A DNA stretch of 64,000 nucleotides, taken from positions 434,001-498,000 of the forward strand of contig NZ_CP096019.1 of the NCBI RefSeq assembly GCF_023115355.1, in the 5' to 3' direction. The notes under the pieces were generated by a model. The model did no database searches and was not told the origin of the DNA. It saw only the letters and a list, made by a program, of their open reading frames with translations. Origin of the DNA: Halocatena salina (GTDB taxonomy: Archaea; Halobacteriota; Halobacteria; Halobacteriales; Haloarculaceae). This document shows, in pieces, positions 27,364-35,685 of this stretch. Numbering within the stretch: position 1 is the first letter of the stretch; each line of letters opens with the position of its first letter. The translations under genes were made by a program, and so were the position numbers.

Positions 27364-27490
27364 AGGGCCTGTAGTCGAACTCTGATGAATCAGTAAGAAC
27401 CGCGATCAAATTTGGTAATGGGAACAAAAGAGGGCACCCGGATACAAAGCTCGGTAACGATGTATCTACATATATCATACCAATAATACA
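27364..27490. other. Non-coding stretch between the two secreted-protein genes
   Basis: This stretch, together with the flanking non-coding sequence (27073-27518 in all), contains the upstream repeat block, AT-rich sequence and the terminator-like run near 27491. No other gene was recognised. Confidence 0.5.
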
Positions 27491-27510
27491 CCAAAAAATA
27501 AAAAATTATA
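27491..27510 (-). terminator. Poly-T type terminator of the two-unit secreted protein gene
   Basis: On the minus strand the sequence after the stop at 27519 becomes a T-rich run (TATAATTTTTTATTTTTTGG), the usual archaeal termination signal. Confidence 0.5.
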
Positions 27511-27518
27511 TTTCTTCT

Positions 27519-27932
27519 TTATCCAGAGAGGACGTGTACGTTGGTGTCGTCGACCTGAACGCCCAACACGTTGGTGCTGATGTTGTTGGCCGTGTCGTCA
27601 ACGTCCACGAGGTCGTCGTCGTTGACGACCGTGGTTTCGCCACTGTTGATCTCGGTTCGTTCGCTTCTCTGTTGAGCATCGTCTTGTTCATCCACCTGAT
27701 CGTTATCCAGCGCTGAGAGGATGATCACGTTGGAGTCGTCGACCTGAACGCCCAACACGTTGGTGCTGATGTTATTCAGAACGTTGTCAAGTTCAACGAG
27801 ATCGTTGTCATTAACGACTGTCGTCTCACCGCTGTTAATGTCGGTCTGTTCGGCAGCAGCGGTACCAGCTCCGCCTGCGATGAGCGTCACGAGCAGGATA
27901 GCAGTCAATGCGGTTCGGAATGTTCGTGTCAT
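27519..27932 (-). CDS. Small secreted repeat protein, two-unit form
   Basis: A 137-residue protein with the same signal peptide as the gene at 26848 and two 46-residue units. Unit 1 includes TTVVNDNDLVELDNVLNNIS and TNVLGVQVDDSNVIILSA; unit 2 includes TTVVNDDDLVDVDDTANNIS and TNVLGVQVDDTNVHVLSG. A short acidic linker (LDNDQVDEQDDAQQ) joins them. The ATG at 27932 matches the paralogue's start. The conserved V/L/I alternation suggests stacking beta strands. It is expected outside the cell. No known family was recognised; a role in surface structure or adhesion is a guess. Confidence 0.72.
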   Translation of the reverse strand: MTRTFRTALTAILLVTLIAGGAGTAAAEQTDINSGETTVVNDNDLVELDNVLNNISTNVLGVQVDDSNVIILSALDNDQVDEQDDAQQRSERTEINSGETTVVNDDDLVDVDDTANNISTNVLGVQVDDTNVHVLSG

Positions 27933-28062
27933 GGTTGTCTCTTGCTGGGGTCCGATCACCACTAGACGAAGTACGTATCACTCACAGCAGCACTGAGCAA
28001 TCCGACCAGAACAGGGTACAGCACGACCGATACTGACTGATCTCCACACACATATTGATCAA

Positions 28063-28072
28063 AATTTATAGT
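28063..28072 (-). promoter_or_regulatory. TATA-like element upstream of the two-unit secreted protein
   Basis: On the minus strand an ACTATAAATTTT-like run lies about 130 bases from the ATG at 27932 and could drive it with a 5' leader of about 100 bases. The more distal repeated block also has a TATA element, so either could be the promoter. Confidence 0.35.
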
Positions 28073-28147
28073 ATCGGATATACTTATACTTGTTCTATTA
28101 TATCATCATGCATCATATCCAACAGTGATTGTGAGTGCCGTCTCGTA

Positions 28148-28221
28148 TCATTCCCCAGTATCGATGTTACCGAGGAGGAGGGTATAAAACGTGATGAAGC
28201 ATCAAACGGTGGTATGATTGA
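28148..28221. repeat. Upstream repeat block, copy 2 (TATA-containing)
   Basis: Partner of the block at 27288-27363, with shared TCATTCCCCAGTATCG and ACCGAGGAGGAGG segments, a TATAAAA core and ATCAAAC further on. Confidence 0.6.
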
Positions 28222-28318
28222 ATGAGATGCAACCGTCGTACAGCAGTGTCGGGGTTTTGTGAGTGTTCGAATGATGGTAGAGCGAGACAGTTCCGTACAA
28301 TCAGTCATCACAGAAGTG

Positions 28319-29506
28319 TCACGCTGCTTCGAGACAGTACAAGGTTTGATCGGATCCCTCACACGCGACGAAGAGGGCACCGTTAGCGATCGCGAGTCCC
28401 TGAACAGTGGACGATGTCGAATGAGACCATCGTTTTGCGCCCGTGCGTATCGAGCCGATTCCAAAACCGCCGTCAGCCGCGAACGCATGGACCGTATCAC
28501 CACTACTGAGATACAGAGTGTCCCCGGCAGCGACGGGAGCAACAGCGTCGTATCGTCCATCGATCTGCCAGTCCGTCTGCTCGTTATACTCTCGAATCGC
28601 CGTGATCCCCTGCGTTCCAGCCGTATAGAACGTAGGATTGGTGTAAATGGGAGCTACACGTGCGAGTTTACGATCGATCGTCCAGAGGGTGGTTCCATTC
28701 GATTCCCCGCCTTGGAGCAAGCTCAGAGAATCATCGGTCGTGTGGACGGCGACACCATCCGAAGACGGAATCGTCGTTCCAATAGCACCGTCTACCGTAC
28801 TGCGCCACGCTTCATGTGGAAACGTATCGGTCTCTTTCCAATAAAACGCATACACCGTTCCCTCGTCAGTCCCCACGTACAGAACGAACGAACGGAATCC
28901 GAACGCAGAGATCGCACTGGAAAGATCTTTCTGCCACATCTCATCGCCTGTCTGGAGCGCAACTGCCACTATCGTTCCAGATGTGGTACCGGCGATGAGG
29001 TGTGGCGTGGGAACCCCCTCACCAGCGACGACTGTAAGTGTGGTATACTCGTGACCGTCGGCCCCGTAAGACCAGTGGGAGGTACCTGTCGCTGGATCGA
29101 GAGCGTACAGGCGTTTTTCACTCGTCATATACACCCGCCCATCGTAGACGATGGGAGAAGAGGGGTCTCTCGCCTCTGGAAGGGTAAACCGCCACAGTTC
29201 GTTTCCACTCTCGGCGTCTAGAGCAAGGAGCATACCTGCTGTCGGAAGATAGATCCGCTCGTCCACGATCGCTGGTATCCCAGTCGCCGTTTCTCTCCCG
29301 ACGGTCCAGCGTTCGCGGACGGACTCCCGAGGTGCTTTCGCATCCGGAACGTATCCCGTATTGGCAGTATCAGCTCGAGGGTAGGGCCAATCCGTGCTCG
29401 TATCCGTTCCGGGGGCGAGTGACGAATTATCACTGTTTAGACAGCCAGCAAGCACTGCCGTTAGTACACCCCCTCCTCCGCTGAGAAATACACGACGGGA
29501 TACCAT
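28319..29506 (-). CDS. PQQ-like beta-propeller exported lipoprotein
   Basis: A 395-residue protein with a Tat-type twin arginine (MVSRRVFLSGGGG) and a lipobox (LAGC), followed by a beta propeller of PQQ/WD-like repeats such as LLALDAESGNELWRF, RLYALDPATGTSHWSYGADG and TIVAVALQTGDEMWQ. It resembles BamB-like propeller proteins, but archaea have no Bam complex, so it is best seen as an exported scaffold or binding protein. The N-terminal lipid would hold it at the outer membrane face. No catalytic motif is evident. Confidence 0.82.
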   Translation of the reverse strand: MVSRRVFLSGGGGVLTAVLAGCLNSDNSSLAPGTDTSTDWPYPRADTANTGYVPDAKAPRESVRERWTVGRETATGIPAIVDERIYLPTAGMLLALDAESGNELWRFTLPEARDPSSPIVYDGRVYMTSEKRLYALDPATGTSHWSYGADGHEYTTLTVVAGEGVPTPHLIAGTTSGTIVAVALQTGDEMWQKDLSSAISAFGFRSFVLYVGTDEGTVYAFYWKETDTFPHEAWRSTVDGAIGTTIPSSDGVAVHTTDDSLSLLQGGESNGTTLWTIDRKLARVAPIYTNPTFYTAGTQGITAIREYNEQTDWQIDGRYDAVAPVAAGDTLYLSSGDTVHAFAADGGFGIGSIRTGAKRWSHSTSSTVQGLAIANGALFVACEGSDQTLYCLEAA

Positions 29507-29641
29507 TGGATAGAATTAATAAACGAATGCTATGTGTTTTGTGGTATGGACAGTACATGAGTGTTGTTGGGTGGTGCCAAGATCAATTCTCTTCGAAAAC
29601 ACGAAATGACCCATAGAATATCATGTTTTTATCGGCAGCAT

Positions 29642-30217
29642 TCAATCTTTTATTGGTGTATCTTCATAATATTGCCAGATATATAACGCTGCGATACTGC
29701 GATACGGTCGCCACTGTTCGGCCACTTCGATCATCTCTTTCCGGGTACATTCCCCATACAACTTGATCATCCCGTTTCTGATACCGAGATCCTCTAAGGG
29801 GAAAACGTCCTCACGACCGAGTGAAAACATCAAAAACATTTTCGCCGTCCAGACACCTACTCCGTGGATCGTCGTCAATTTCTCGATCACCTCCTGATCA
29901 GTCATCTCTTCGAACGAATCACGGGTAAAATCGTTTTCCATAAACGCTTGGGCAGCGTCCTGGATATATTCGATTTTCCTGTGTGATACGCCTAGATCGT
30001 TGAGCTCAGTCGCATCAACATCTATCAGCACTTCAGGAGCGATCTCAAAGCGAGCGAATACACGCTCACGGATCGCGTTCGCCGAAGCGGTCGAAAGCTG
30101 TTGTTCGATGATCGAAACGACCAACTGCACGAAGGGATCGTCTGTGGGTTCGAGCGAGAGCGGTCCGTACGTATCGATGACCTCCGCAAGGACTGGGTCG
30201 GTCCGTAACGGTTCCAT
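29642..30217 (-). CDS. DNA-3-methyladenine glycosylase (HhH-GPD family)
   Basis: A 191-residue base-excision repair glycosylase. The helix-hairpin-helix (LTTIHGVGVWTAKMFLMF, 114-131) is followed by the catalytic aspartate D143 in PLEDLGIRNGM, as in AlkA-type enzymes. Length is that of the short AlkA/MpgII-like form without the N-terminal domain of E. coli AlkA. It removes alkylated purines such as 3-methyladenine. No iron-sulfur cysteine cluster is present, which argues against EndoIII. Confidence 0.88.
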   Translation of the reverse strand: MEPLRTDPVLAEVIDTYGPLSLEPTDDPFVQLVVSIIEQQLSTASANAIRERVFARFEIAPEVLIDVDATELNDLGVSHRKIEYIQDAAQAFMENDFTRDSFEEMTDQEVIEKLTTIHGVGVWTAKMFLMFSLGREDVFPLEDLGIRNGMIKLYGECTRKEMIEVAEQWRPYRSIAALYIWQYYEDTPIKD

Positions 30218-30968
30218 CGTTCCGTCTGGGGGACACCATACGTGAAAAACCCTGCGTTACCATGTCACCGAACGGCATCAAAGTACGAAATCGTCGAGCT
30301 GTCCGTGTTCATCATCGCCTCGTCCTCGTCTCAATATTCTCCGAAGACGACCACCTATCAAGGGATCCGGACGCCGTCAGTCACGGAGACGGAATCACCC
30401 CGTATTCTATACAGTGATATATAATTTATTTGTTTAAAATATAGTCTGAGTATGAGTAATGGTGGGTTTAGATGAATTTATAAAATATAGAAATGAATGT
30501 CGTGGAACGTCAGGGATCGCCACAGGGTTTTCCGTGCCTCTGCTGTGGTCTCGTTTTCAGTCGTGGGTTGTCCCCATGACGAGCATTGACGACAACGGCC
30601 ACATGAACCGCCGTTCGACGCTGTGGCGCAGACAGAAGCGTCATCATGACAGACGAGCGTTCTCGTCTGAGACGTATTCACATCCATCGGGACCGATGGA
30701 AGCGACTCCGCAGAGTACCTACCCGACACGCTGAATCCTTTCTCCGGGACGGGACACATACTGCCATGATACTGATATATCCTACGGATACATACCCGAT
30801 GGTCATTCACAGCGCAAAAATATATCCCATCTCATGGGGTGAATAGTGAATGTAGTGACCATATGAAGCGGGATATAGTTCCGATATCTTTCGACATCAA
30901 TCGGGATAAGAATCCTTATCCTAATAGATAGGGACAGATTGATAGGCCCCGAGAAAGATCGCACGATC
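30218..30968. other. Long AT-rich intergenic region, no supported gene
   Basis: 751 bases without a convincing gene. Bases about 30415-30485 are very AT-rich (a run such as ATATATAATTTATTTGTTTA). Short open frames on both strands lack family features. It precedes the recombinase operon and may be a decayed or horizontally acquired segment; no attachment repeat was found. Confidence 0.5.
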
Positions 30969-31370
30969 ATGGTTGAAGACGACGACAGGGTGTCGATAAA
31001 AGTACATATGCCTCGGTGGCAGAAAAAGCGCTGGGTTGCCAACGCCGACCAACTCGACATGACCCAAAGCGAGTTCGTCCGGTCGATGGTACAGGCCGGT
31101 CGTCGAGGGTTCGGTGGGGAATCTTCGGAGCCGCCAGAGACCGGTTCCAACGGTGCTACCCCTAGGGGTAACGACCTCGAAACACGTGTCCTCGATGTGC
31201 TCCGGAATTCCGACCTCGACTATCTCGGTTGGGAAGAACTTCTCGCCGGTGTCACTGACGACATCGAAGAACAGCTCGAAGCAACGCTCGATTCACTCCA
31301 AGAAACCAACCAGATCAAATACAGCGGCCGAAACGGCGGCTACACGATACAGAATGAAAGCACGAACTGA
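30969..31370 (+). CDS. DUF5805-like small protein, recombinase partner
   Basis: A 133-residue acidic protein. The N-terminal part (RVSIKVHMPRWQKKRW, then LDMTQSEFVRSMVQAGRRGFG) resembles a ribbon-helix-helix DNA-binding motif. A linker is followed by a helical C-terminal domain (ETRVLDVLRNSDLDYLGWEE and LTATLDSLQET-like LEATLDSLQETNQIKYSGR). This resembles the haloarchaeal DUF5805 family, found directly before tyrosine recombinases. The start ATG at 30969 is used. It overlaps the recombinase gene by 17 bases. Possibly a DNA-binding accessory for recombination; this is inference. Confidence 0.7.
   Translation: MVEDDDRVSIKVHMPRWQKKRWVANADQLDMTQSEFVRSMVQAGRRGFGGESSEPPETGSNGATPRGNDLETRVLDVLRNSDLDYLGWEELLAGVTDDIEEQLEATLDSLQETNQIKYSGRNGGYTIQNESTN
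31157..31170. repeat. 14-base perfect palindrome containing CTAG
   Basis: TACCCCTAGGGGTA within the linker region of the DUF5805-like gene. CTAG is rare in haloarchaeal DNA. It could be a chance feature or a binding site. Confidence 0.35.
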
Positions 31371-32385
31371 CTCGGACGGATCCGATCCGATCACATACTT
31401 CATCGACGACCTCACTTACCACGGAAAATCCGAACGCACGCTCAAGGCGTACGAGCGGGTACTTCGTCGTTTCGAGCGGTTCGTGGCCGATCGAGACGCT
31501 ACCCCGGCGACGGCTACCCAACGCGACTGCATGGCGTTCGTCCATTCGCTTCGAGACTCACTCGCTACGAGTACCGTGGCGTCGTATGCGTCCTACGTTC
31601 ACCGATTTTACGCCTACATGACGCAAACGGGGGAACTCGATACGAACCCGATGACTCTCGTGATGGCCGAAATGGACGAATCAATCAACACGGATCCGAC
31701 CCGGCGTGAGATCTCTATCGAAGAGATGCGCACATTCCTTGATGAGATCACCCATCCGCTGGAACGGACCGTCACGCTGTTGCTTTTGAAAACAGGACTG
31801 CGCGTCGGGGAGTGTTGCAATCTCGACCTCCGGGATCTCAATCTCGATGCACCGGCCGTCCGTGCGGAGTACGACTACACCCATCGACCACAACTGGACG
31901 GACGGGCCGACACACTGTTCGTTTCGAACGACATCGCGGCCGGACAGACGGTCAACGGCGAAGAGCGAACCGCTTCGAACAAACGAAAGCGAGTGACGAT
32001 GATTCCCATCGACGCGGAGCTAAAAGAGACGCTCATCAGATGGCTTGCGATCCGTCCCGGAACGCCCTCATCTGCAAAGCCGTTGTTTGCGGACACGGGA
32101 CGGAGCTGGGGACATCGTCTCAAACCGTCCCAAGTGCGGACGTTCGTCCGAAGGCACGCCGAACGGAGAGGATGGTACCGTGTCGGTGGCGGTGCCTCGG
32201 AGAACGTCACCCCGCATTATTTTCGTCACTTCTTCACGACCTATCTGCGTGACCGGACTGGTGACCGTGGGATCGTGAAATATCTTCGGGGAGACGTCGC
32301 ACAGGACATCATTGATACCTACACCCACGACTGGGGGAACCGTGTTCGGGCGGTGTACGAATCAAACATCTACTCGCTCCGCTAA
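31354..32385 (+). CDS. Tyrosine recombinase/integrase (XerC/D-like)
   Basis: A 343-residue site-specific recombinase. The N-terminal SAM-like DNA-binding domain (YHGKSERTLKAYERVLRRFE) is followed by a catalytic domain with Arg150 in LLKTGLRVGECCNLDLRDL, the HxxR box in HYFRHFFTTYLRD (H288, R291) and the nucleophile Tyr323 in IIDTYTHDW. The ATG at 31354 overlaps the DUF5805-like gene by 17 bases, a layout I recall as recurring in haloarchaea. It may be a resident dimer-resolution or domesticated enzyme rather than a recent phage integrase, since no phage genes flank it. Target site unknown. Confidence 0.9.
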   Translation: MKARTDSDGSDPITYFIDDLTYHGKSERTLKAYERVLRRFERFVADRDATPATATQRDCMAFVHSLRDSLATSTVASYASYVHRFYAYMTQTGELDTNPMTLVMAEMDESINTDPTRREISIEEMRTFLDEITHPLERTVTLLLLKTGLRVGECCNLDLRDLNLDAPAVRAEYDYTHRPQLDGRADTLFVSNDIAAGQTVNGEERTASNKRKRVTMIPIDAELKETLIRWLAIRPGTPSSAKPLFADTGRSWGHRLKPSQVRTFVRRHAERRGWYRVGGGASENVTPHYFRHFFTTYLRDRTGDRGIVKYLRGDVAQDIIDTYTHDWGNRVRAVYESNIYSLR

Positions 32386-32587
32386 CCCACAACGCCACCA
32401 CGAGTGTACATCACATACCACTATATGAAATATGATTCTCTCAGTGATCGAGGCTTGTCATCAGTCGGTACGGAATGGGTTTTATCGTATGAACATTCCG
32501 GACTGATCAGCTGCGAATATAGACTGAACGGTAACAAGACAAATATGGCTTTCGAAGCGGATCAGAAATCGATTGCACTCGGGGGGT

Positions 32588-33055
32588 TCACCGCACTGTC
32601 TTCGTCGCCGTTCGGTGTTCGAACCCATCGGTCGGTCGTTCCGTGACGGTGATTGTGGCTGGGAGACTGTCCGGGAACCCGACTACCAACCGATACGGTT
32701 CCACGCCAAGCGACGGTTGGCAGCTAGTCATCCATACCGGACGAGGGGACTGCACCGATGCAATCACGATGTCAAGTGTTTCATCGGAATCATCGTACGA
32801 TATCTTCGTGGGTTCTACGGTTTCACAGGAACTTCCCCGCTCTATCGTTCCCGTAACGATCGTTTCAGTAGCACCGCGATCGATCGATATCGTTGGACCA
32901 TCAGAAGTCCGTCCATTCGGCACATCAGTTAATAATTTGAAATTAGCTGATTGCTCAGGTTCGACTGTATCATCACGAGTAAGAAGTAGCGTAGATCCAC
33001 CGAGTAACAGCGTTAGATACCCTGATACCGATCGAAAGAGGGTACGTCGTCGCAT
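32588..33055 (-). CDS. Exported haloarchaeal conserved protein of unknown function
   Basis: A 155-residue protein with a signal-like N-terminus (MRRRTLFRSVSGYLTLLLGG) that might be an anchor or Tat-type signal. The rest is beta-rich with two conserved cysteines (SSCETVEPTKISYDD and WMTSCQPSLGVEPYRLVVGF), a pattern I recall from a widespread haloarchaeal family. No catalytic motif. It is a single gene convergent with the recombinase, with 202 bases between. Confidence 0.65.
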   Translation of the reverse strand: MRRRTLFRSVSGYLTLLLGGSTLLLTRDDTVEPEQSANFKLLTDVPNGRTSDGPTISIDRGATETIVTGTIERGSSCETVEPTKISYDDSDETLDIVIASVQSPRPVWMTSCQPSLGVEPYRLVVGFPDSLPATITVTERPTDGFEHRTATKTVR

Positions 33056-33290
33056 ACCTTATCCTGCGTGTGATTCGATATCAACTTTCTCATAGATAAA
33101 ACAGCTATGTGATATAATACATATATAGATATTACTTCAAATCGCATGATTTCGTACAGTTCGAGTACACTGCGGTGGGTACGACACGTCGGTAGAACAC
33201 GCATCGATCAGTGTAACAGAGTGTGATTACGGATCCGGTTACACTGTCCGGGATCGCGGAGGCATAATGTGATCCTCTCGAAACACCAAT

Positions 33291-34301
33291 ATGCACGAAA
33301 CGAATCGGCGGTACGTGCTCGCAAAGCGTCCCGAGGGCGTTCCGGATAAAGAAACGTTTGAACTCGAAGAGACCGAAATCCCCGACCTTGAAACGGGTCA
33401 AGTACTCGTTCAGACCGTGTACCTGTCCGTCGATCCGTACATGCGCGATCGAATGCGGGCGGGCGAGTCGTACGCAGAGCCGTGGGACGTCGGCGACCCG
33501 ATGCAGGCAGCCGTCGTCGGTCGCGTCGTCGACTCCGAGAACGGTCAGTGGAACGAAGGCGACTACGTTACCGGTGAACTTGACTGGGCAGAGTACACAG
33601 TGACCGGCGGTAGCGCCCTCCATCCAGTCGATCCCGATCTGGCACCCCTCTCGACGTATCTCGGTGTGCTCGGCATGCCCGGCCGAACGGCGTACTTCGG
33701 ACTACTCGAAGAAGGCAAGCCAACCCCCGGTGACACCGTCGTCGTTTCGGGCGCGGCCGGAGCGGTCGGTTCCACCGTTGTTCAGATCGCGTCGATCGCG
33801 GGGTGTCGCGTCGTCGGTTTCGCCGGTAGCGATACCAAAATCGAGTATCTCGAAGAGATCGGGGCCGACGCCGCGATCAACTACAAGCAAACCGACGACT
33901 ATCGTGCTGCGCTTGATGACGCTGCGCCGGAGGGGGTAGACGTGTACTTCGATAACGTTGGCGGACCGATCAGTGACGCCGTGTTCACCAAACTCAACAC
34001 CGATGCCCGCATCGCGGTGTGTGGGCAGATCGCACACTACAACGAGGAAGGAGTAGTAACCGGGCCGCGAAAGCTCCCCCAGATTCTTCCGACTCGCGCG
34101 ACGATCAGTGGCTTCATCGTTAGTGATTATGCTCCTCGATTCGAGCAAGCGACCCAACGTCTCGGGAATTGGGTCGCAGCCGGTGATATCACCTACCGCG
34201 AGACCATCACGGAGGGACTCGAAAACGCACCCGATGCGTTCCTCGGACTGTTCGAGGGAGAGAACATCGGAAAACAGCTCGTGCAGGTCACAGACGAGTA
34301 G
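33291..34301 (+). CDS. NADP-dependent MDR-family oxidoreductase (CurA-like)
   Basis: A 336-residue medium-chain reductase of the leukotriene B4 12-hydroxydehydrogenase/CurA type (no zinc cluster). The N-terminal GroES-like domain is followed by the Rossmann domain with VVSGAAGAVGSTVVQIASIAG and then FAGSDTKIEYLEEIGADAAI. It reduces the double bond of an alpha,beta-unsaturated ketone or aldehyde with NADPH. The start ATG at 33291 is used. The downstream E1-alpha gene is convergent. Confidence 0.88.
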   Translation: MHETNRRYVLAKRPEGVPDKETFELEETEIPDLETGQVLVQTVYLSVDPYMRDRMRAGESYAEPWDVGDPMQAAVVGRVVDSENGQWNEGDYVTGELDWAEYTVTGGSALHPVDPDLAPLSTYLGVLGMPGRTAYFGLLEEGKPTPGDTVVVSGAAGAVGSTVVQIASIAGCRVVGFAGSDTKIEYLEEIGADAAINYKQTDDYRAALDDAAPEGVDVYFDNVGGPISDAVFTKLNTDARIAVCGQIAHYNEEGVVTGPRKLPQILPTRATISGFIVSDYAPRFEQATQRLGNWVAAGDITYRETITEGLENAPDAFLGLFEGENIGKQLVQVTDE

Positions 34302-34348
34302 CGTCCGAGTATCTCGGACGCACGCGAACAATCCCGATCCGGAGAGCG

Positions 34349-35473
34349 TCAGGCTCCGTCCGTGATGGACGTATCGTGGTCCACGAACGCAGAGAGTTCC
34401 TCTCGTTGTTTCCGAAGTCTGTCCGGTAGTGACTCGTACGTGTGGTCGATCATCCGTCCGGGATCGACCGACACCGATCGCGCCGTGTCGATAGCGGTTT
34501 GCACCTGTGATTCGATCCGGTCGTCGATCGTGGCTTGGCGGTCCATGTCGAGGATCCCCGTTCGATATAGGTGCGTTTCGAGGCGGTCGAGTGGATCGCG
34601 TTCTTTCCACTTTTCGACGGCAGTCTCCTCCCGGTAAACGCTGGGATCGTCAGCGGTCGTGTGGGCACCGTATCGATACTGAACCGACTCGATGAGCGTC
34701 GGGCGGCGTTCGTCCGTTCGGGGATTTTTTGCTTTTTCGAGCGCGTTCTGCGTAACCATGTACACGGCGAGTGGATCCAGTCCATCGACCCGAACGCCGT
34801 CGAATCCATAAGCACGGGCCTTCACTGCGAGCGTCTCGCTGGCAGTTTGGCGTTCACGCGGAACCGATATCGCCCACTGATTGTTGTTACAAACGAAAAC
34901 GACAGGAACGTCGAACACACCGGCGAAGTTCAACCCTTCGTGGAAATCTCCTTCGCTGGTTGCTCCGTCCCCGAGGTGACACAACACAGCGGTGTCGTGG
35001 TTGTTTTGAAGCGTACAGCCCCACGCGACACCGACTGCGTGGGGAATTTGCGTTGCAATAGGGATGTACTCAGGCATGACGTTCACATCTTCGGGTACGG
35101 CATACTCATACCCCAACAGCGAACGGATCACCGACGCGAGATCGATACCGTGAACGTACTTCGCGGCGTGCTCGCGGTAGGTCGGAAACAGCCAATCACC
35201 CGCATCAAGCGCGTAGCTCGTCGCAACCTGTGACCCTTCCTGCCCCGTCATCGGTGCGTACGTTCCGATCTGTCCCCGACGCTGAAGACTGAGCATTCGC
35301 TGATCGAAGTGTCGAGCGAGCTTGATGTGCTCGTACAACGCGAGTCGATCGCTTTTGGACAGTCCGAGCGTCTCCGTCTCCACCCGGAGATGACCATCGC
35401 GGTCAAGCACGGAAAACGGCTCCGTATCCGTCATGGTCCTTCGGACCCGGTCGGGATCGTCGTGTGTACTCAT
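34349..35473 (-). CDS. Thiamine-diphosphate dehydrogenase E1 component alpha subunit
   Basis: A 374-residue E1-alpha of the pyruvate/branched-chain 2-oxoacid dehydrogenase type. The TPP-binding motif is GDGATSEGDFHEGLNFAGVF followed by VVFVCNNNQWAIS. The regulatory/substrate loop YRYGAHTTADDPSVYR is normal. The start is ATG 35473 (MSTHDDPDRV); an ATG 13 codons later at 35434 (MTDTEPFSV) is also possible. No E1-beta, E2 or E3 gene lies within the window next to it, which is unusual for this complex. Which 2-oxo acid it uses cannot be said. Confidence 0.88.
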   Translation of the reverse strand: MSTHDDPDRVRRTMTDTEPFSVLDRDGHLRVETETLGLSKSDRLALYEHIKLARHFDQRMLSLQRRGQIGTYAPMTGQEGSQVATSYALDAGDWLFPTYREHAAKYVHGIDLASVIRSLLGYEYAVPEDVNVMPEYIPIATQIPHAVGVAWGCTLQNNHDTAVLCHLGDGATSEGDFHEGLNFAGVFDVPVVFVCNNNQWAISVPRERQTASETLAVKARAYGFDGVRVDGLDPLAVYMVTQNALEKAKNPRTDERRPTLIESVQYRYGAHTTADDPSVYREETAVEKWKERDPLDRLETHLYRTGILDMDRQATIDDRIESQVQTAIDTARSVSVDPGRMIDHTYESLPDRLRKQREELSAFVDHDTSITDGA

Positions 35474-35685
35474 GACGATCGGTGGTACGCGGCGTGACCG
35501 CTCATCGATACCCGATAAACGCACGGAAGCACGGCTCGATGGGCCGCGATATCCGTCACAGACCCACCGGGACGTCGATCTGACTCCATCGACATACTGG
35601 ACGCTAAAGCTCTGTCTGCCGGCATGTTTCAATAAAGTGGTGATTGATACTTAATAGTTCCGTGGCTGTAGTTCACATAGATCGA

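Noticed and set aside
30478-30810. Minus-strand 110-codon frame with a CGRCRQC cysteine stretch
   Set aside because: It could pass for a zinc-binding protein, but there is no second cysteine pair in the right spacing, no family match by eye and no clear promoter. I left it out of the gene list.
30939-32385. Prophage or integrative element
   Set aside because: Only the recombinase pair is present; no phage structural, packaging or replication genes and no attachment repeats were seen, so I do not call a prophage.
33702-34610. 302-codon minus-strand frame across the oxidoreductase gene
   Set aside because: The plus strand is a complete MDR oxidoreductase with a Rossmann motif, and the minus frame has no homologous features.
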